A DNA stretch of 64,000 nt. Origin: PALSA-1196 sp036833805 (lineage in GTDB: Bacteria; Pseudomonadota; Gammaproteobacteria; Steroidobacterales; Steroidobacteraceae). The stretch covers positions 1 through 64,000 of the forward strand of contig DAITPA010000003.1 of NCBI GenBank assembly GCA_036833805.1, written 5' to 3'. Shown here piece after piece: positions 21,752-30,507 of the stretch. The first letter of the stretch is position 1; each line of letters begins with the position of its first letter. The notes under the pieces are model-generated. The model had not been told where the DNA came from, searched no databases, and was given only the letters and a program-made list of their open reading frames with translations. The translations under genes and the position numbers were made by a program.

Positions 21752-23839
21752 CTACTCTGGCAGCTTCATCTCTTTCAGAAATTCTTTGTAGCGCGGGTCC
21801 GCGACCAGCGCTCGCAGCAGCGGATCCCGGCGCACCCAGATGACTCCCGGATCGTGGCGCACGTGCGCCGCTTGGAGCCAGTGGAAAGCCTGCTCGCGTT
21901 CACCGAAGTAGGCGTAGGTCTCCGCGACCTGGAACTCCGAGCCCGCCGAATTCGCGACCATGGCCGCGAGTGCCGTGTGCGCGTCGGCGCCTCGATGCAG
22001 TTTCCAGTAGGCAAGCGGTAGTCCAAAAGACTTCCAGCTCGGCGACGGCTCCGCTTCGATGGCCGTCAATGCCGCGTTGCCGTCACCACCGGCGAGCAGC
22101 ACCCGCGTGAGCTCGTAGCGCACCCCCGGGAACATTGGGTTGAGCTCAATCAGCCGGCGCAGCGTCGTCTCCGCTTCGGCAAGCCGGTCTTCGTAATAAA
22201 GCGCCCGCGCGAGGTAACGACGCAGCAGCGGGTTCAGCGGGTCCTTCTCAATGCCGCGGCGGAAATACGTCTCCGCATCGGCTAGCGTGCCCGTTGCCTG
22301 CGTGAGGTGGCCCGCGAACTGCAGCACCGCAGGGTTGTTCGCGTCGAGCGCCTGCGCCTTGCGCAGCAGGTCGGCCGCGGTCACCCAATTAGTTTCGTAC
22401 TGCATTCGCGCTGAGCCGAGCGTTAGGTAGCCCTCCGGGAGCTTTGGATCGAGCGCGATCGCCCGCTCGGCCGCCGCGCGCGTCTTGGCGTAGCCCACGC
22501 CATTGGTGTCGGCCCCGTTCGCCACGCGCCGCGCGTAGCACTGCGCGAGCCACGCATAGGCAAGCGCATAGTTCGGATCGATCGCAATCGCCTGCTCGTA
22601 CAGGACCACGGCTTTGTCGAGATCCTCGGGATTGTCGCGCTCGGCGAAGTACCGCGCCTGCAGATAGAGATTGTAGGCCTCTGGGCTCGCGGTCGCCGTG
22701 GGCGCGGCGGGCGCGCTCAGCAGCGCCACTTTCAGCTGTTCGACGACCGCGCCCGCAATCTCGTCCTGGACCTTGAAGACGTCGTTGAGTTGCCGATCGT
22801 AGGTCTCTGACCAGAGGTGAAAGCCGGTGTCGGCGCGAATCAACTGCGCGGTGATCCGCAGGTTATTGCCAGATTTGCGAACACTGCCCTCGAGCACATG
22901 CGCGACCATCAGCCGCCTGGCGATCGTCGGAATGTCCTCGGACTTGCCCTTAAAGTAGAACGAGGAAGTGCGCGCGGGAACGTGGAGTCCCGGAATCTTT
23001 ACGAGTAGATCGATGAGCTCTTCTGAAAGCCCGTCGGAGAAGTACTCCTGATCCTTCTTTTCGCTCATGTCGGTGAACGGCAGCACGGCGATAGACTTGT
23101 CGCTGACGGCGGTTGCCGCCGCCGAAGCCGCAGTCTTTGCCGACATTCCAGCCGCGGCCTGGCTCGACACTTCGGGTGCTGCCGTGCGCTTGGACAGCCA
23201 AATTCGATCCGCAAGCACATAGGCGACGCCAGCCGCCAGCAAACCAAGCACGAGTGTCATGGCACGGGTGCGGCCACGCGGCGGAACTGCGCTTGGAGCG
23301 GCAGATGCAACGGGCGGTGGCTCCGTCTGCGCAGCGGGGCTGCTCGCGGCAAGCATTGCACGGCTCGTCTTACCGCGGTCGCGACCGCGCACGGACTCCA
23401 CCAGCGCCGGAAGAATTCTCTCGATCGGGCCTGCGGACGCATCAAGCCAGTGGTTGGCGCTCAGGAAGTATTCAAGATCTGGCGGTAACGCGGCGGCGTC
23501 CATGCGGATGGACAGCACGGGACGCTTCTTGGAACTCGCCCGCTCCACTTCCCGAAGCACGTGCGGGGAATCGATGGCGCTCTTTGAGAGCACCAGCACC
23601 AGCATTCTGCAGTCGTTGATCGCCTGCACAATCGCTGCAGCATAGGACTCACCCGCGCGCACGTCGCGAGGCGCGATCCAGCACGACAAACCTGCAGCCT
23701 CGAGTGCTGCACAGACGCTGTCCGCCACGACCACGTCCTGCGAGGCGTAGCTAACAAAGGTCTTGGCAACCGAACCTGTTGCGCCCGTGGCGGCCGGCGC
23801 TGAACTAGGGTTGTTTTCCAATCCGCCGGCTTCGGTCAT
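21752..23839 (-). CDS. TIR domain-membrane-TPR protein
   Basis: A 695-residue protein in four parts. Residues about 25-150 form a TIR domain: box 1 KTFVSYASQD, then CWIAPRDVRAGES and SPHVLREVERA, whose Glu occupies the position of the catalytic Glu of TIR NAD hydrolases. A Pro/Ala-rich linker leads to one membrane helix (TLVLGLLAAGVAYVLADRIW, about 195-214). Next comes a FlgO/CadC-associated domain (SIAVLPFTDMSEKKDQEYFS ... VLEGSVRKSGNNLRITAQLI, about 249-380), then several TPR repeats to the C-terminus. TIR would be cytoplasmic and the rest periplasmic. The start ATG is chosen over one 63 bases upstream because the TIR domain begins soon after. Role unknown; signalling is more likely than defence as no effector neighbours are seen. 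Confidence 0.85.
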   Translation of the reverse strand: MTEAGGLENNPSSAPAATGATGSVAKTFVSYASQDVVVADSVCAALEAAGLSCWIAPRDVRAGESYAAAIVQAINDCRMLVLVLSKSAIDSPHVLREVERASSKKRPVLSIRMDAAALPPDLEYFLSANHWLDASAGPIERILPALVESVRGRDRGKTSRAMLAASSPAAQTEPPPVASAAPSAVPPRGRTRAMTLVLGLLAAGVAYVLADRIWLSKRTAAPEVSSQAAAGMSAKTAASAAATAVSDKSIAVLPFTDMSEKKDQEYFSDGLSEELIDLLVKIPGLHVPARTSSFYFKGKSEDIPTIARRLMVAHVLEGSVRKSGNNLRITAQLIRADTGFHLWSETYDRQLNDVFKVQDEIAGAVVEQLKVALLSAPAAPTATASPEAYNLYLQARYFAERDNPEDLDKAVVLYEQAIAIDPNYALAYAWLAQCYARRVANGADTNGVGYAKTRAAAERAIALDPKLPEGYLTLGSARMQYETNWVTAADLLRKAQALDANNPAVLQFAGHLTQATGTLADAETYFRRGIEKDPLNPLLRRYLARALYYEDRLAEAETTLRRLIELNPMFPGVRYELTRVLLAGGDGNAALTAIEAEPSPSWKSFGLPLAYWKLHRGADAHTALAAMVANSAGSEFQVAETYAYFGEREQAFHWLQAAHVRHDPGVIWVRRDPLLRALVADPRYKEFLKEMKLPE

Positions 23840-24198
23840 GCCGCAAGGCTCTTTGCTACTTCGGGCGCATGTTCGCGGAAGCGCTATCGGATGGCAACTC
23901 ACTCACGCACCGAAAAAGCGCAAGTCTCAACTCCGGCAACTTCTGTCAGGTCAGCATGGGGGTCGGTCTTGGTCCATTGCGTCGAAAATCCACAATCCCC
24001 AGACCAGTGTCATGCTGCCGAAAGTCACTCCAGTCGCAGTTGGCCGCCGCTCTGCTCGTATATAAAAACGAGAGGCTCGGCGCCAAAAAATCGCCTGTTG
24101 CCGGGTGAATAGCGCAAGGTTTTGAGCAGCGCCCAAGCATCGTGCGGGGAAACGCAGCACTGCCTCGGTACGCCGCACGCCGTGATCGAGCGTCTCGA
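23840..24198. other. Intergenic region without recognisable gene
   Basis: A 359-base gap between the TIR-TPR gene start and the small membrane protein stop. Short open frames exist on both strands, but none has a ribosome site or protein-like composition. It presumably holds the promoter of the TIR-TPR gene; no convincing promoter boxes were found. Confidence 0.5.
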
Positions 24199-24534
24199 CT
24201 ATCGTTGCCAAAATGTAACGATGCTGCCGCCGGCAATAATGAGCGCACCTCCCAAGAGGATGGGCACACTCGGCAGAGAGCGGAAGGCGACGAAATTGAC
24301 GATCTGCCAGACCACAAAAAGCGTTGCAATATACAACCCGACAACCCGCCCAAATTCAATAGGCGCAAGGTTCAGCGAAAGGCCGTATCCGAACAGCAGT
24401 ACTGCCCCGGCAAAAAACAACGACGCGCGCGGCACGCCGCTATGCTGAGTAAGCCCCATCCGCACAATCGCGTCACCAAACGCCTCCAGCGTCGTGGCTA
24501 CAATGAGAAACCCTAGTACAGTGAGTCTATCCAC
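24199..24534 (-). CDS. Small four-helix membrane protein (DMT/SMR-like)
   Basis: A 111-residue protein made almost entirely of four hydrophobic segments: VLGFLIVATTLEAFGDAIVR, ASLFFAGAVLLFGYGLSLN, VVGLYIATLFVVWQIVNFV and PILLGGALIIAGGSIVTFW. An acidic residue in helix 1 (Glu18, near Asp22) and a Gly-rich helix 4 resemble half-size members of the drug/metabolite transporter superfamily, such as small multidrug resistance proteins, which work as dimers. Substrate unknown. Not part of an obvious operon. Confidence 0.7.
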   Translation of the reverse strand: MDRLTVLGFLIVATTLEAFGDAIVRMGLTQHSGVPRASLFFAGAVLLFGYGLSLNLAPIEFGRVVGLYIATLFVVWQIVNFVAFRSLPSVPILLGGALIIAGGSIVTFWQR

Positions 24535-24944
24535 GCTGTCCCCTCATACGCGCCTCGCCGCGCAGCAGTCTGCGCCGCGGAACAATACCGCATCCAGGCG
24601 CGACGCGGCGCGGCGCCGTACGCGGAACGCTCGGACGACCGGGAGTGTGCTGCGCTCCGGCCGGCGCTCGCATATCCGTGACTGAACCACACTAGCAAGC
24701 GCGCCGGCAAGGACCACAGTAGTTAATGACAAGCACCGCTAAGATTCACTTGCTGGCCCACGAACTCAGGCGCGGGTTTGTGCTTTCGGCGTGGGCGTCC
24801 CGAGGCATCAGAGGCGATCGGTACCGTCAGAAGAGACGCCCAAATCGATTGTCGCGTTGCCGTGGCGCGTGTCAATGTGCCTTGCAACTTCGAGAATTGC
24901 GGTAGATTGCTACTCGGATTCGCTCAATCTACGAGAAATGCGCT
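24535..24944. other. Intergenic region without recognisable gene
   Basis: A 410-base gap between divergent genes. Short frames here are Arg/Ala-rich and look like out-of-frame readings of GC-rich DNA. A weak promoter-like pair ttgcaa ... tagatt precedes the GNAT gene with a short 15-base spacer. Nothing else recognised. Confidence 0.5.
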
Positions 24945-25406
24945 GTGACACCTGCAATTGACGTGCGCTGCGTGCGGCGCGATGACTTTTCGGCTTGGCA
25001 GGAACTTTGGAGCGGCTACAACGCGTTCTATGGCCGCGCAGGCGCGACGGCTCTGCCAATCGAAGTCACACAGATGACGTGGTCGCGATTCTTTGACGAG
25101 TATGAGCCCATGCATGCACTGGTCGCGGAAAGGTCGGGCGCATTAATCGGCCTGACGCACTTTCTCTATCATCGGAGCACGCTCCAGCTGAGCCCAACTT
25201 GTTATCTTCAGGACCTATTCACCGTGACGGCGGCGCGCGCGCAAGGTGTCGGGCGCGCACTTATCCATGCTGTGTACGAACGCGCCAAGATCGCGGGATC
25301 AAGCCGCGTGTACTGGCACACGCATGAGACAAATGAGGTCGCCATGCGACTTTACGACACCGTAGCTGAGAAATCAGGTTTCATTGTCTATCGGCACTTG
25401 ATATGA
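24945..25406 (+). CDS. GNAT family N-acetyltransferase
   Basis: A 153-residue protein with the GNAT fold: beta4-alpha3 acetyl-CoA site CYLQDLFTVTAARAQGVGRALIHAV (the Q/RxxGxG/A loop is AQGVGRA) and the C-terminal WHTHETNEVAMRLYDTV segment. It belongs to the group acting on small amines or amino acids, but the acceptor cannot be named. The start is GTG; no in-frame ATG precedes the conserved DVRCVRRDDF beginning. It is convergent with the acidic small protein and separated from it by a hairpin. Confidence 0.88.
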   Translation: MTPAIDVRCVRRDDFSAWQELWSGYNAFYGRAGATALPIEVTQMTWSRFFDEYEPMHALVAERSGALIGLTHFLYHRSTLQLSPTCYLQDLFTVTAARAQGVGRALIHAVYERAKIAGSSRVYWHTHETNEVAMRLYDTVAEKSGFIVYRHLI

Positions 25407-25418
25407 AAGCACGGCGCT

Positions 25419-25474
25419 CGCGCTAGCGGCGTGCGCGCGGCAGCGGAATGCTAAGGCGCGCCGCGGCTAGCGCG
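25419..25474. terminator. Inverted repeat between the GNAT gene and the acidic protein gene
   Basis: Bases 25419-25431 (cgcgctagcggcg) and 25462-25474 (cgcggctagcgcg) match as an inverted repeat in 12 of 13 positions with a 30-base loop. It lies between two convergent genes and covers the stop codon of the minus-strand gene. It may act as a shared terminator; there is no T-run. Confidence 0.4.
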
Positions 25475-25721
25475 GCGGGACTCTCTCCTCGTCGTCGGCG
25501 TCATCATCTTCAGGATGACCCAACGCGTCCTCGTCGTCGACCTCGAACTCCTCGGGCGCTTCGGTGTTCTCATCGATCTCGCGTATAGGCGCTTCATTTT
25601 CAGCGTCATGTTCATCGTCGCGGTCATCGTCGTCATCTATGGTGCCGCTCGTCGGGTGCTCGGCGAGAAGCCATCTCAGGGATGCAGGCGCGGATGCGAG
25701 GATTGCGTGTGCATGGGTCAT
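25467..25721 (-). CDS. Small highly acidic protein of unknown function
   Basis: An 84-residue protein. The first 30 residues (MTHAHAILASAPASLRWLLA) are neutral and partly amphipathic; the remaining two thirds are dominated by Asp and Glu, with runs such as DDDDDRDDEHD and EDDDADDEER. The start is supported by AAGGA seven bases upstream; a longer frame extends 33 codons further without such a site. The acidic tail resembles protein-binding or DNA-mimic-type tails, but no family was recognised. It lies about 120 bases downstream of tryptophan 2,3-dioxygenase on the same strand. Confidence 0.6.
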   Translation of the reverse strand: MTHAHAILASAPASLRWLLAEHPTSGTIDDDDDRDDEHDAENEAPIREIDENTEAPEEFEVDDEDALGHPEDDDADDEERVPPR

Positions 25722-25844
25722 GCAAGGGTCCTTATGAAAATAAAAGCGACCCGACTCGCCCGCGTGCCGTTGCCGGGAAGCGAACGGAAACTGAGAAGTG
25801 CCGCGAGTAATTGGGCGCAACGAGAATCTGGAGCGAAGGATGTT

Positions 25845-26702
25845 CTACATCGCCGTTCGGATCTGCCACAGCTCGGGGAAGAATCTAAGCTCTGCAACCT
25901 TGGCGAGGTAGGAGACACCGGCGCTGCCACCCGTGCCGCGCTTAAAGCCGATAATGCGTTCCACTGTCGTCATGTGATGATAACGCCACAGCTGAAATTT
26001 ATGGTCCAGGTCCACGAGGCGTTCGGCGAGCTCGTATAGGTCCCAATCCTTCTCCGCGTTATGATAAACACCAAGCCAGGCGCCGGCCACCGCTTTGCTC
26101 GCGCGATAGGGCACGCTGAAATCGCGCGACAGATACTCCTCAGGAATGCCGTAGCCACGACGGCTCAGGAGGCGCAGCACCTCGTCGTACAATGACGGCG
26201 CCTTCAATACCCGCTCGAGCAACGCGTAGCCCGCCGGGTCGTGCTGGTGCACGGCAATCATTTCGGCGTTCTTATTGCCGAGCCGGAACTCCAAGGTGCG
26301 GTACTGCAGCGACTGAAAACCGGAAGAGTGTCCGAGAAGATTGCGAAACGCCGAGTAATCCGACGGTGTCATGGTCGCGAGCACATCCCAGATCGCGGTT
26401 AACTGCGTCTGCACATGAGTAACGCGTCCAAGCATCTTGAAGGAGGGATCAAGATCGTCACGTCGCACGCACTCGAGCACGCCGTCGAGCTCATGCAGGA
26501 AAAGCCGCAGCCACAGCTCTGAGGTTTGGTGCACGATGATGAACATCATCTCGTCGTGCTGATTGGAAAGCGGCTTCTGAGCGTCGAGAAGCTTTCCAAG
26601 CTGCAGATATTCACCGTACGAAAGCGATGCGCCGAGGTCCCAATGGATGGGCTCGTCGGACAGATCGACTTTCTCGGACTTCTCGAAGGGACGTTCAGTC
26701 AT
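25845..26702 (-). CDS. kynA: Tryptophan 2,3-dioxygenase
   Basis: A heme enzyme that opens the indole ring of L-tryptophan to N-formylkynurenine, the entry step of the kynurenine pathway. The 285-residue protein matches bacterial TDO in length. MMFIIVHQTSELWLRL carries the distal His58, and FQLWRYHHMTTVERIIGFKR carries the proximal heme ligand (His243) in the family block; GTGGSAGVSYL follows. Kynurenine formamidase and kynureninase are not in the window, so the pathway continues elsewhere. It follows the metallopeptidase gene by 23 bases. Confidence 0.97.
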   Translation of the reverse strand: MTERPFEKSEKVDLSDEPIHWDLGASLSYGEYLQLGKLLDAQKPLSNQHDEMMFIIVHQTSELWLRLFLHELDGVLECVRRDDLDPSFKMLGRVTHVQTQLTAIWDVLATMTPSDYSAFRNLLGHSSGFQSLQYRTLEFRLGNKNAEMIAVHQHDPAGYALLERVLKAPSLYDEVLRLLSRRGYGIPEEYLSRDFSVPYRASKAVAGAWLGVYHNAEKDWDLYELAERLVDLDHKFQLWRYHHMTTVERIIGFKRGTGGSAGVSYLAKVAELRFFPELWQIRTAM

Positions 26703-26725
26703 GGCAGCGCCAGCTCGAGAAGCGC

Positions 26726-27475
26726 TCAGGCTTTGCCGAAGACCCAGGATGGTACACGCCGCCAGCCATCGAGCAATTCGGTGTCGAGACGCTGGTAGTG
26801 CGGGCAGTGGTGCGAAACTTCCTGCCAGAAGGCGCGCGAATGATTCATGTGGCGAGTGTGCACGAGCTCATGCAGCAGCAGATAGCGCATTACCTCTGGC
26901 GTCTGAAACATGAGGCAGCTGTTCAAACTGATGGTTCCGCGTGTCGAACAGCTTCCCCAGCGCGTGCGCTGTCGGCGGATCGCAACCTGTTGATACCTAT
27001 AGCCGAGACGGCGCGCGCATTCGGCCAGCGCAGGCACGAGAACGACGCGTGCGCGCTCCCCGAGCCAGCCGCGCAAGGCGCGGTGCGCGAGGCGTGCAGC
27101 GCACGCATCTCCAACCAGGCCCAGGATCCCGGGCGCAATGGCGCGCGCGCGCAGCGCTCCGTTGCCGCCCGCGAGATGCACGCGCCAGCTCTGCCCACAG
27201 GCGGCGAGCTCAATCGTGCGCGGGGGAAACGGTTCGGGAGCAGCGGCGCGCCGCCGCGCCTGAGCAAGCTTAGTCTCGATCCAAGCGCGGTGGCCATCGA
27301 GGAACTGTGCTATTGCGCGCCGCGAGGTTCGCCTCGGGACCACGATTTCAACGCGTCCGGTGTGAAATACACGCACGGCCAGCCGGCGTGCGCGGCGACT
27401 CTCGCGCACTGCCCAGGCCTCTGCGGCCGTATCGTCAGACCACAGGGGCAATTGCGGTGGGGCATCGTCAAGCAT
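26726..27475 (-). CDS. YgjP-like M48-type zinc metallopeptidase (DUF45)
   Basis: A 249-residue protein of the YgjP/WLM-like family. TRWGSCSTRGTISLN (about 171-185) is the family block, followed by the zinc site HELVH (residues 202-206), MNHSRAFW with a third likely ligand His212, and HCPHY. Members are predicted cytoplasmic metal-dependent hydrolases of unclear substrate. The internal ATG is chosen because the preceding 47 codons are Arg/Ser-rich and not family-like. It probably shares a transcript with kynA downstream. Confidence 0.85.
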   Translation of the reverse strand: MLDDAPPQLPLWSDDTAAEAWAVRESRRARRLAVRVFHTGRVEIVVPRRTSRRAIAQFLDGHRAWIETKLAQARRRAAAPEPFPPRTIELAACGQSWRVHLAGGNGALRARAIAPGILGLVGDACAARLAHRALRGWLGERARVVLVPALAECARRLGYRYQQVAIRRQRTRWGSCSTRGTISLNSCLMFQTPEVMRYLLLHELVHTRHMNHSRAFWQEVSHHCPHYQRLDTELLDGWRRVPSWVFGKA

Positions 27476-27569
27476 CACTGGCCTGCGATCATAACAGCCG
27501 TGCGAAGCTTCGCGGGCAGACGCCCGCCGCGCCGATCCGCTAGGATCGCGCGTTCCGTGTTCGTAGCCG

Positions 27570-28469
27570 ATGGATGCAAGCGTGAGCGAGCCCATTCTCG
27601 AAGTCCGCGAGCTCAAGAAGAGCTACGCCACGGTGACGGCGGTCGACGGGGTTTCGTTCGCGGTCTCGGGTGGCACGTGTTTCGGGCTTTTAGGTCCGAA
27701 CGGCGCCGGCAAGACAACGACCATTGAGATCATGGAGGGCATCCTTGCGGCGACATCCGGGGACGTGCGCTACCGCGGCGAGCCCCTCGGCCGACGCTCG
27801 CGCGAGGACTCGGGCATCCTGTTTCAGAAGACGGCACTGCAGGACTTCCTGACGGTGCGGCAGAGCCTGACGATGTTTCGCAACCTGTATAGCCGCGGTC
27901 ATTCCGTGGATGAACTCGTGAAATTGTGCGCGCTCGAGAAACTGCAGGATCGCGATACACGCAAGCTCTCCGGTGGACAGCAGCAGCGCCTGCTGCTCGC
28001 GATCGCACTCGCCAATGACCCGACGGTACTTTTCCTGGATGAGCCGACGACCGGACTCGACCCGCAGGCGCGGCGCAATTTCTGGGAGCTGGTGCAGTCG
28101 ATCAAGGCAAGCCGCAAAACCATCATCCTCACCACTCATTACATGGACGAGGCGGAGCTCCTTTGCGATGAGATCGCCATCATGGATCGCGGACGGATCA
28201 TCGCGCAGGGCGGACCGCGCGCTCTTCTGCACGAGCACTTTGCCGAAGTGCTGCTGGAACTTCCGAAACAGGAATTTCCCGCAGCCGCTCGCAGCTTGCC
28301 GCTGCGGCTGTTCGAAGCGGGCGATCGCATAGAGATCACGACGGATGATCTTGACGGGACGTTGCGCACACTGATGGACGCCCAGGTGCCGCTGACGAAC
28401 CTGCGCATTCGGCCGCCGAACCTTGAAGATCTTTTCCTCGAGCTCACCGGCAAGGAGCTGCGCACGTGA
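27570..28469 (+). CDS. ABC transporter ATP-binding protein (ABC-2 exporter type)
   Basis: A 299-residue ATPase of the DRA/CcmA-like group that powers ABC-2 exporters. Walker A is GPNGAGKTT, signature LSGGQQQRLLLAIAL, Walker B TVLFLDEPTTGLD, and the switch His is in TTHYMDEAE. The C-terminal 80 residues form the extra domain usual in drug or lipid exporters. The stop overlaps the permease start. The substrate is unknown; the closest functional analogues are drug, antibiotic or polysaccharide exporters. Confidence 0.93.
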   Translation: MDASVSEPILEVRELKKSYATVTAVDGVSFAVSGGTCFGLLGPNGAGKTTTIEIMEGILAATSGDVRYRGEPLGRRSREDSGILFQKTALQDFLTVRQSLTMFRNLYSRGHSVDELVKLCALEKLQDRDTRKLSGGQQQRLLLAIALANDPTVLFLDEPTTGLDPQARRNFWELVQSIKASRKTIILTTHYMDEAELLCDEIAIMDRGRIIAQGGPRALLHEHFAEVLLELPKQEFPAAARSLPLRLFEAGDRIEITTDDLDGTLRTLMDAQVPLTNLRIRPPNLEDLFLELTGKELRT

Positions 28470-29473
28470 TGCAGCGCCTGCTCGCCGTGTGGCATGCGCG
28501 CAATCTCGAGTTTGTGCGCGATCGCAGCACACTGCTGTTCACGCTGGTGGTACCGATTGCGCTCGTCGTCGGCATGAGCATTGTCTTCGGCGGACCCGAG
28601 CGTCCACTTTTCAAAGTCGGTGTGCTGAGCACGCACGTGGCGCAAGAGCGCCATCCCTTCCTGCACGAACGCTTCGTCGATTTCGTGCCCGTCACCGACC
28701 GCGCGGACGCGATCCGCAAAGTCGGGCGCCATCAGCTCGACCTCCTCCTCGACCCGCAGGGCGCTGCGCATTATTGGGTCAATACCGATTCGCCGAAGGG
28801 CTACATTGTCGAGAAGCTGCTCTTGTCGGCGGATCACGCCGCGCTGCGCGAGCCCGTCACCGGTACGGCCGTGCGCTACGTTGATTGGCTGTTCCCCGGT
28901 GTGCTCGGCATGAACATGATGTTCAGCTGTCTCTTTGGGGTCGGCTATGTAGTACTGCGGTACCGAAAAAGCGGTTTCTTAAAGCGCTTGCATGCGACTC
29001 CGCTCACGCCGTTTGAGTTCCTAAGCGCACAGGTGCTCTCGCGGTTGAGCCTGGTGCTTCTTGTGACAGTCATTCTGTACTGCGGTGTGAGCCCTATAAT
29101 CCACTTCCACACGGCCGGCAGCATTGCGCTCTTGTGCCTGATCGCCGTAATGGGCGCGTTGTCGATGATTGCGCTCGGACTTACGATCGCGGCACGCTTC
29201 TCGAGTGACGAGTTGGTAGGAGGCGTCTTGAATCTCATGACCTGGCCCATGATGCTGCTGTCGGGGATCTGGTATTCGCTCGAGGGTTCGCCCCAGTGGG
29301 TGCGCCTCCTCGCACAGGTGTTTCCGCTGACGCACATGCTCAATGCCGCGCGCGCCGTCATGATCGATGGAGTGGGTGTCACACAGGTAGCGCCCGACCT
29401 CGCCTATCTTGGAGTGACGGCGCTTGCATTCTTAGCCTTCGGCGCATGGTCGTTTCGCTGGCGGATTGACTGA
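28469..29473 (+). CDS. ABC-2 type transporter permease
   Basis: The membrane subunit partnering the upstream ATPase: 334 residues with an N-terminal helix (LLFTLVVPIALVVGMSIVFGG), a periplasmic loop of about 100 residues, then five hydrophobic helices ending FLAFGAWSFRWRID. The motif GFLKRLHATPLTPFEFL is typical of ABC-2 permeases. Start ATG overlaps the ATPase stop (TGATG); a GTG three bases before is an alternative. Its own stop overlaps the threonine aldolase ATG by one base (TGATG), so the three genes are translationally coupled. Confidence 0.92.
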   Translation: MQRLLAVWHARNLEFVRDRSTLLFTLVVPIALVVGMSIVFGGPERPLFKVGVLSTHVAQERHPFLHERFVDFVPVTDRADAIRKVGRHQLDLLLDPQGAAHYWVNTDSPKGYIVEKLLLSADHAALREPVTGTAVRYVDWLFPGVLGMNMMFSCLFGVGYVVLRYRKSGFLKRLHATPLTPFEFLSAQVLSRLSLVLLVTVILYCGVSPIIHFHTAGSIALLCLIAVMGALSMIALGLTIAARFSSDELVGGVLNLMTWPMMLLSGIWYSLEGSPQWVRLLAQVFPLTHMLNAARAVMIDGVGVTQVAPDLAYLGVTALAFLAFGAWSFRWRID

Positions 29474-30507
29474 TGCGCTTCTTGAGCGACAACACCGCCA
29501 GCGCCAGCACGGAAATCGTGGACGCGATCATTGCCGTCAACCGCGGGCTTGAGCCCGCCTATGGCGACGACCCATGGTCGAAGCGGCTCGATCAGGCGTT
29601 CGCGGCATACTTTGCGACCGAAGTGCGCGTGTTCACCGTCGCGACCGGCACGGCGGCGAATTCACTCGCGCTCGCCACCGTGACACCACCCTATGGAGCG
29701 ATCTTCGCGCATGCGGAAGCTCACGTGGTGCGCGATGAATGCAGCGCGCCCGAGTTCTTCTCCGGCGGCGCCCGCATCATTGTCTTGCCGGGAGCGCAGG
29801 CTAAAGTGACCGTTGATGCATTGGCGCGCGCCCTGGAGTCGAATCCGGCGACCGTGCACACCGTACAGCCCGCAGCACTCACGTTGACGCAGGCGACGGA
29901 GTGCGGCACGGTGTACCGCATCCACGAGATTGCCGCACTCGCGCACTTGGCCCATCAGCACGGCCTCGCCGTGCACATGGACGGCGCACGCTTTGCGAAT
30001 GCGGTCGCCACTCTGGGGTGCCACCCGGCCGACACGACCTGGCGGGCAGGCATTGATGTGCTGTCATTTGGGGCCACGAAAAACGGCGCGCTCGGCGCCG
30101 AGGCAATCGTGTTCTTTGATTTGCAGCGCGTCGCCGACTTTGAATTGCGGCGCAAACGCTCCGGCCAGCTGTTATCCAAGTCCCGCTACGCCGCCGCACA
30201 ACTCCTCGCCTACATCGAGTCCGGGCTTTGGCGGCGCAACGCTGAACGCGCCAATGCTCTCGCACTGCGTATTGGCGCTGCCGCAGCCGATAGGCTGCAA
30301 AATCCGGTCGAGGCGAACGAGGTCTTCATGCGCCTTGCAGACGAGGAAAAAAGCGCGCTGCGCGCGGCGGGATTTGAGTTCTATGACTGGGGTGCGGAGC
30401 GCTCGGGCCAAGCGCGCTTCGTGGTCTCGTGGGACCAGCCCGACGAAGACGTGAGCGCCTTGTGCGCGGCCCTGTCGCGCACAGTAAAAGCCGTCAACTT
30501 GCGGTGA
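29473..30507 (+). CDS. ltaE: Low-specificity L-threonine aldolase
   Basis: A PLP enzyme of fold type I that cleaves L-threonine or L-allo-threonine to glycine and acetaldehyde. The 344-residue protein starts MRFLSDNTASASTEIVDAI, has HVVRDECSAPEFFSGG, HMDGARFANA and the PLP lysine in SFGATKNGALGAEAIVFF. Length agrees with the family (about 335-345). Its coupling to an ABC exporter is unusual. It overlaps the convergent TPR gene by 14 bases. Confidence 0.93.
   Translation: MRFLSDNTASASTEIVDAIIAVNRGLEPAYGDDPWSKRLDQAFAAYFATEVRVFTVATGTAANSLALATVTPPYGAIFAHAEAHVVRDECSAPEFFSGGARIIVLPGAQAKVTVDALARALESNPATVHTVQPAALTLTQATECGTVYRIHEIAALAHLAHQHGLAVHMDGARFANAVATLGCHPADTTWRAGIDVLSFGATKNGALGAEAIVFFDLQRVADFELRRKRSGQLLSKSRYAAAQLLAYIESGLWRRNAERANALALRIGAAAADRLQNPVEANEVFMRLADEEKSALRAAGFEFYDWGAERSGQARFVVSWDQPDEDVSALCAALSRTVKAVNLR

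Noticed and set aside
24605..24625. 18-base sequence shared with about 60765-60783 (cggcgccgtacgcggaac)
   Set aside because: A single isolated match in a GC-rich genome, one copy inside a coding region; no further repeat structure surrounds it.
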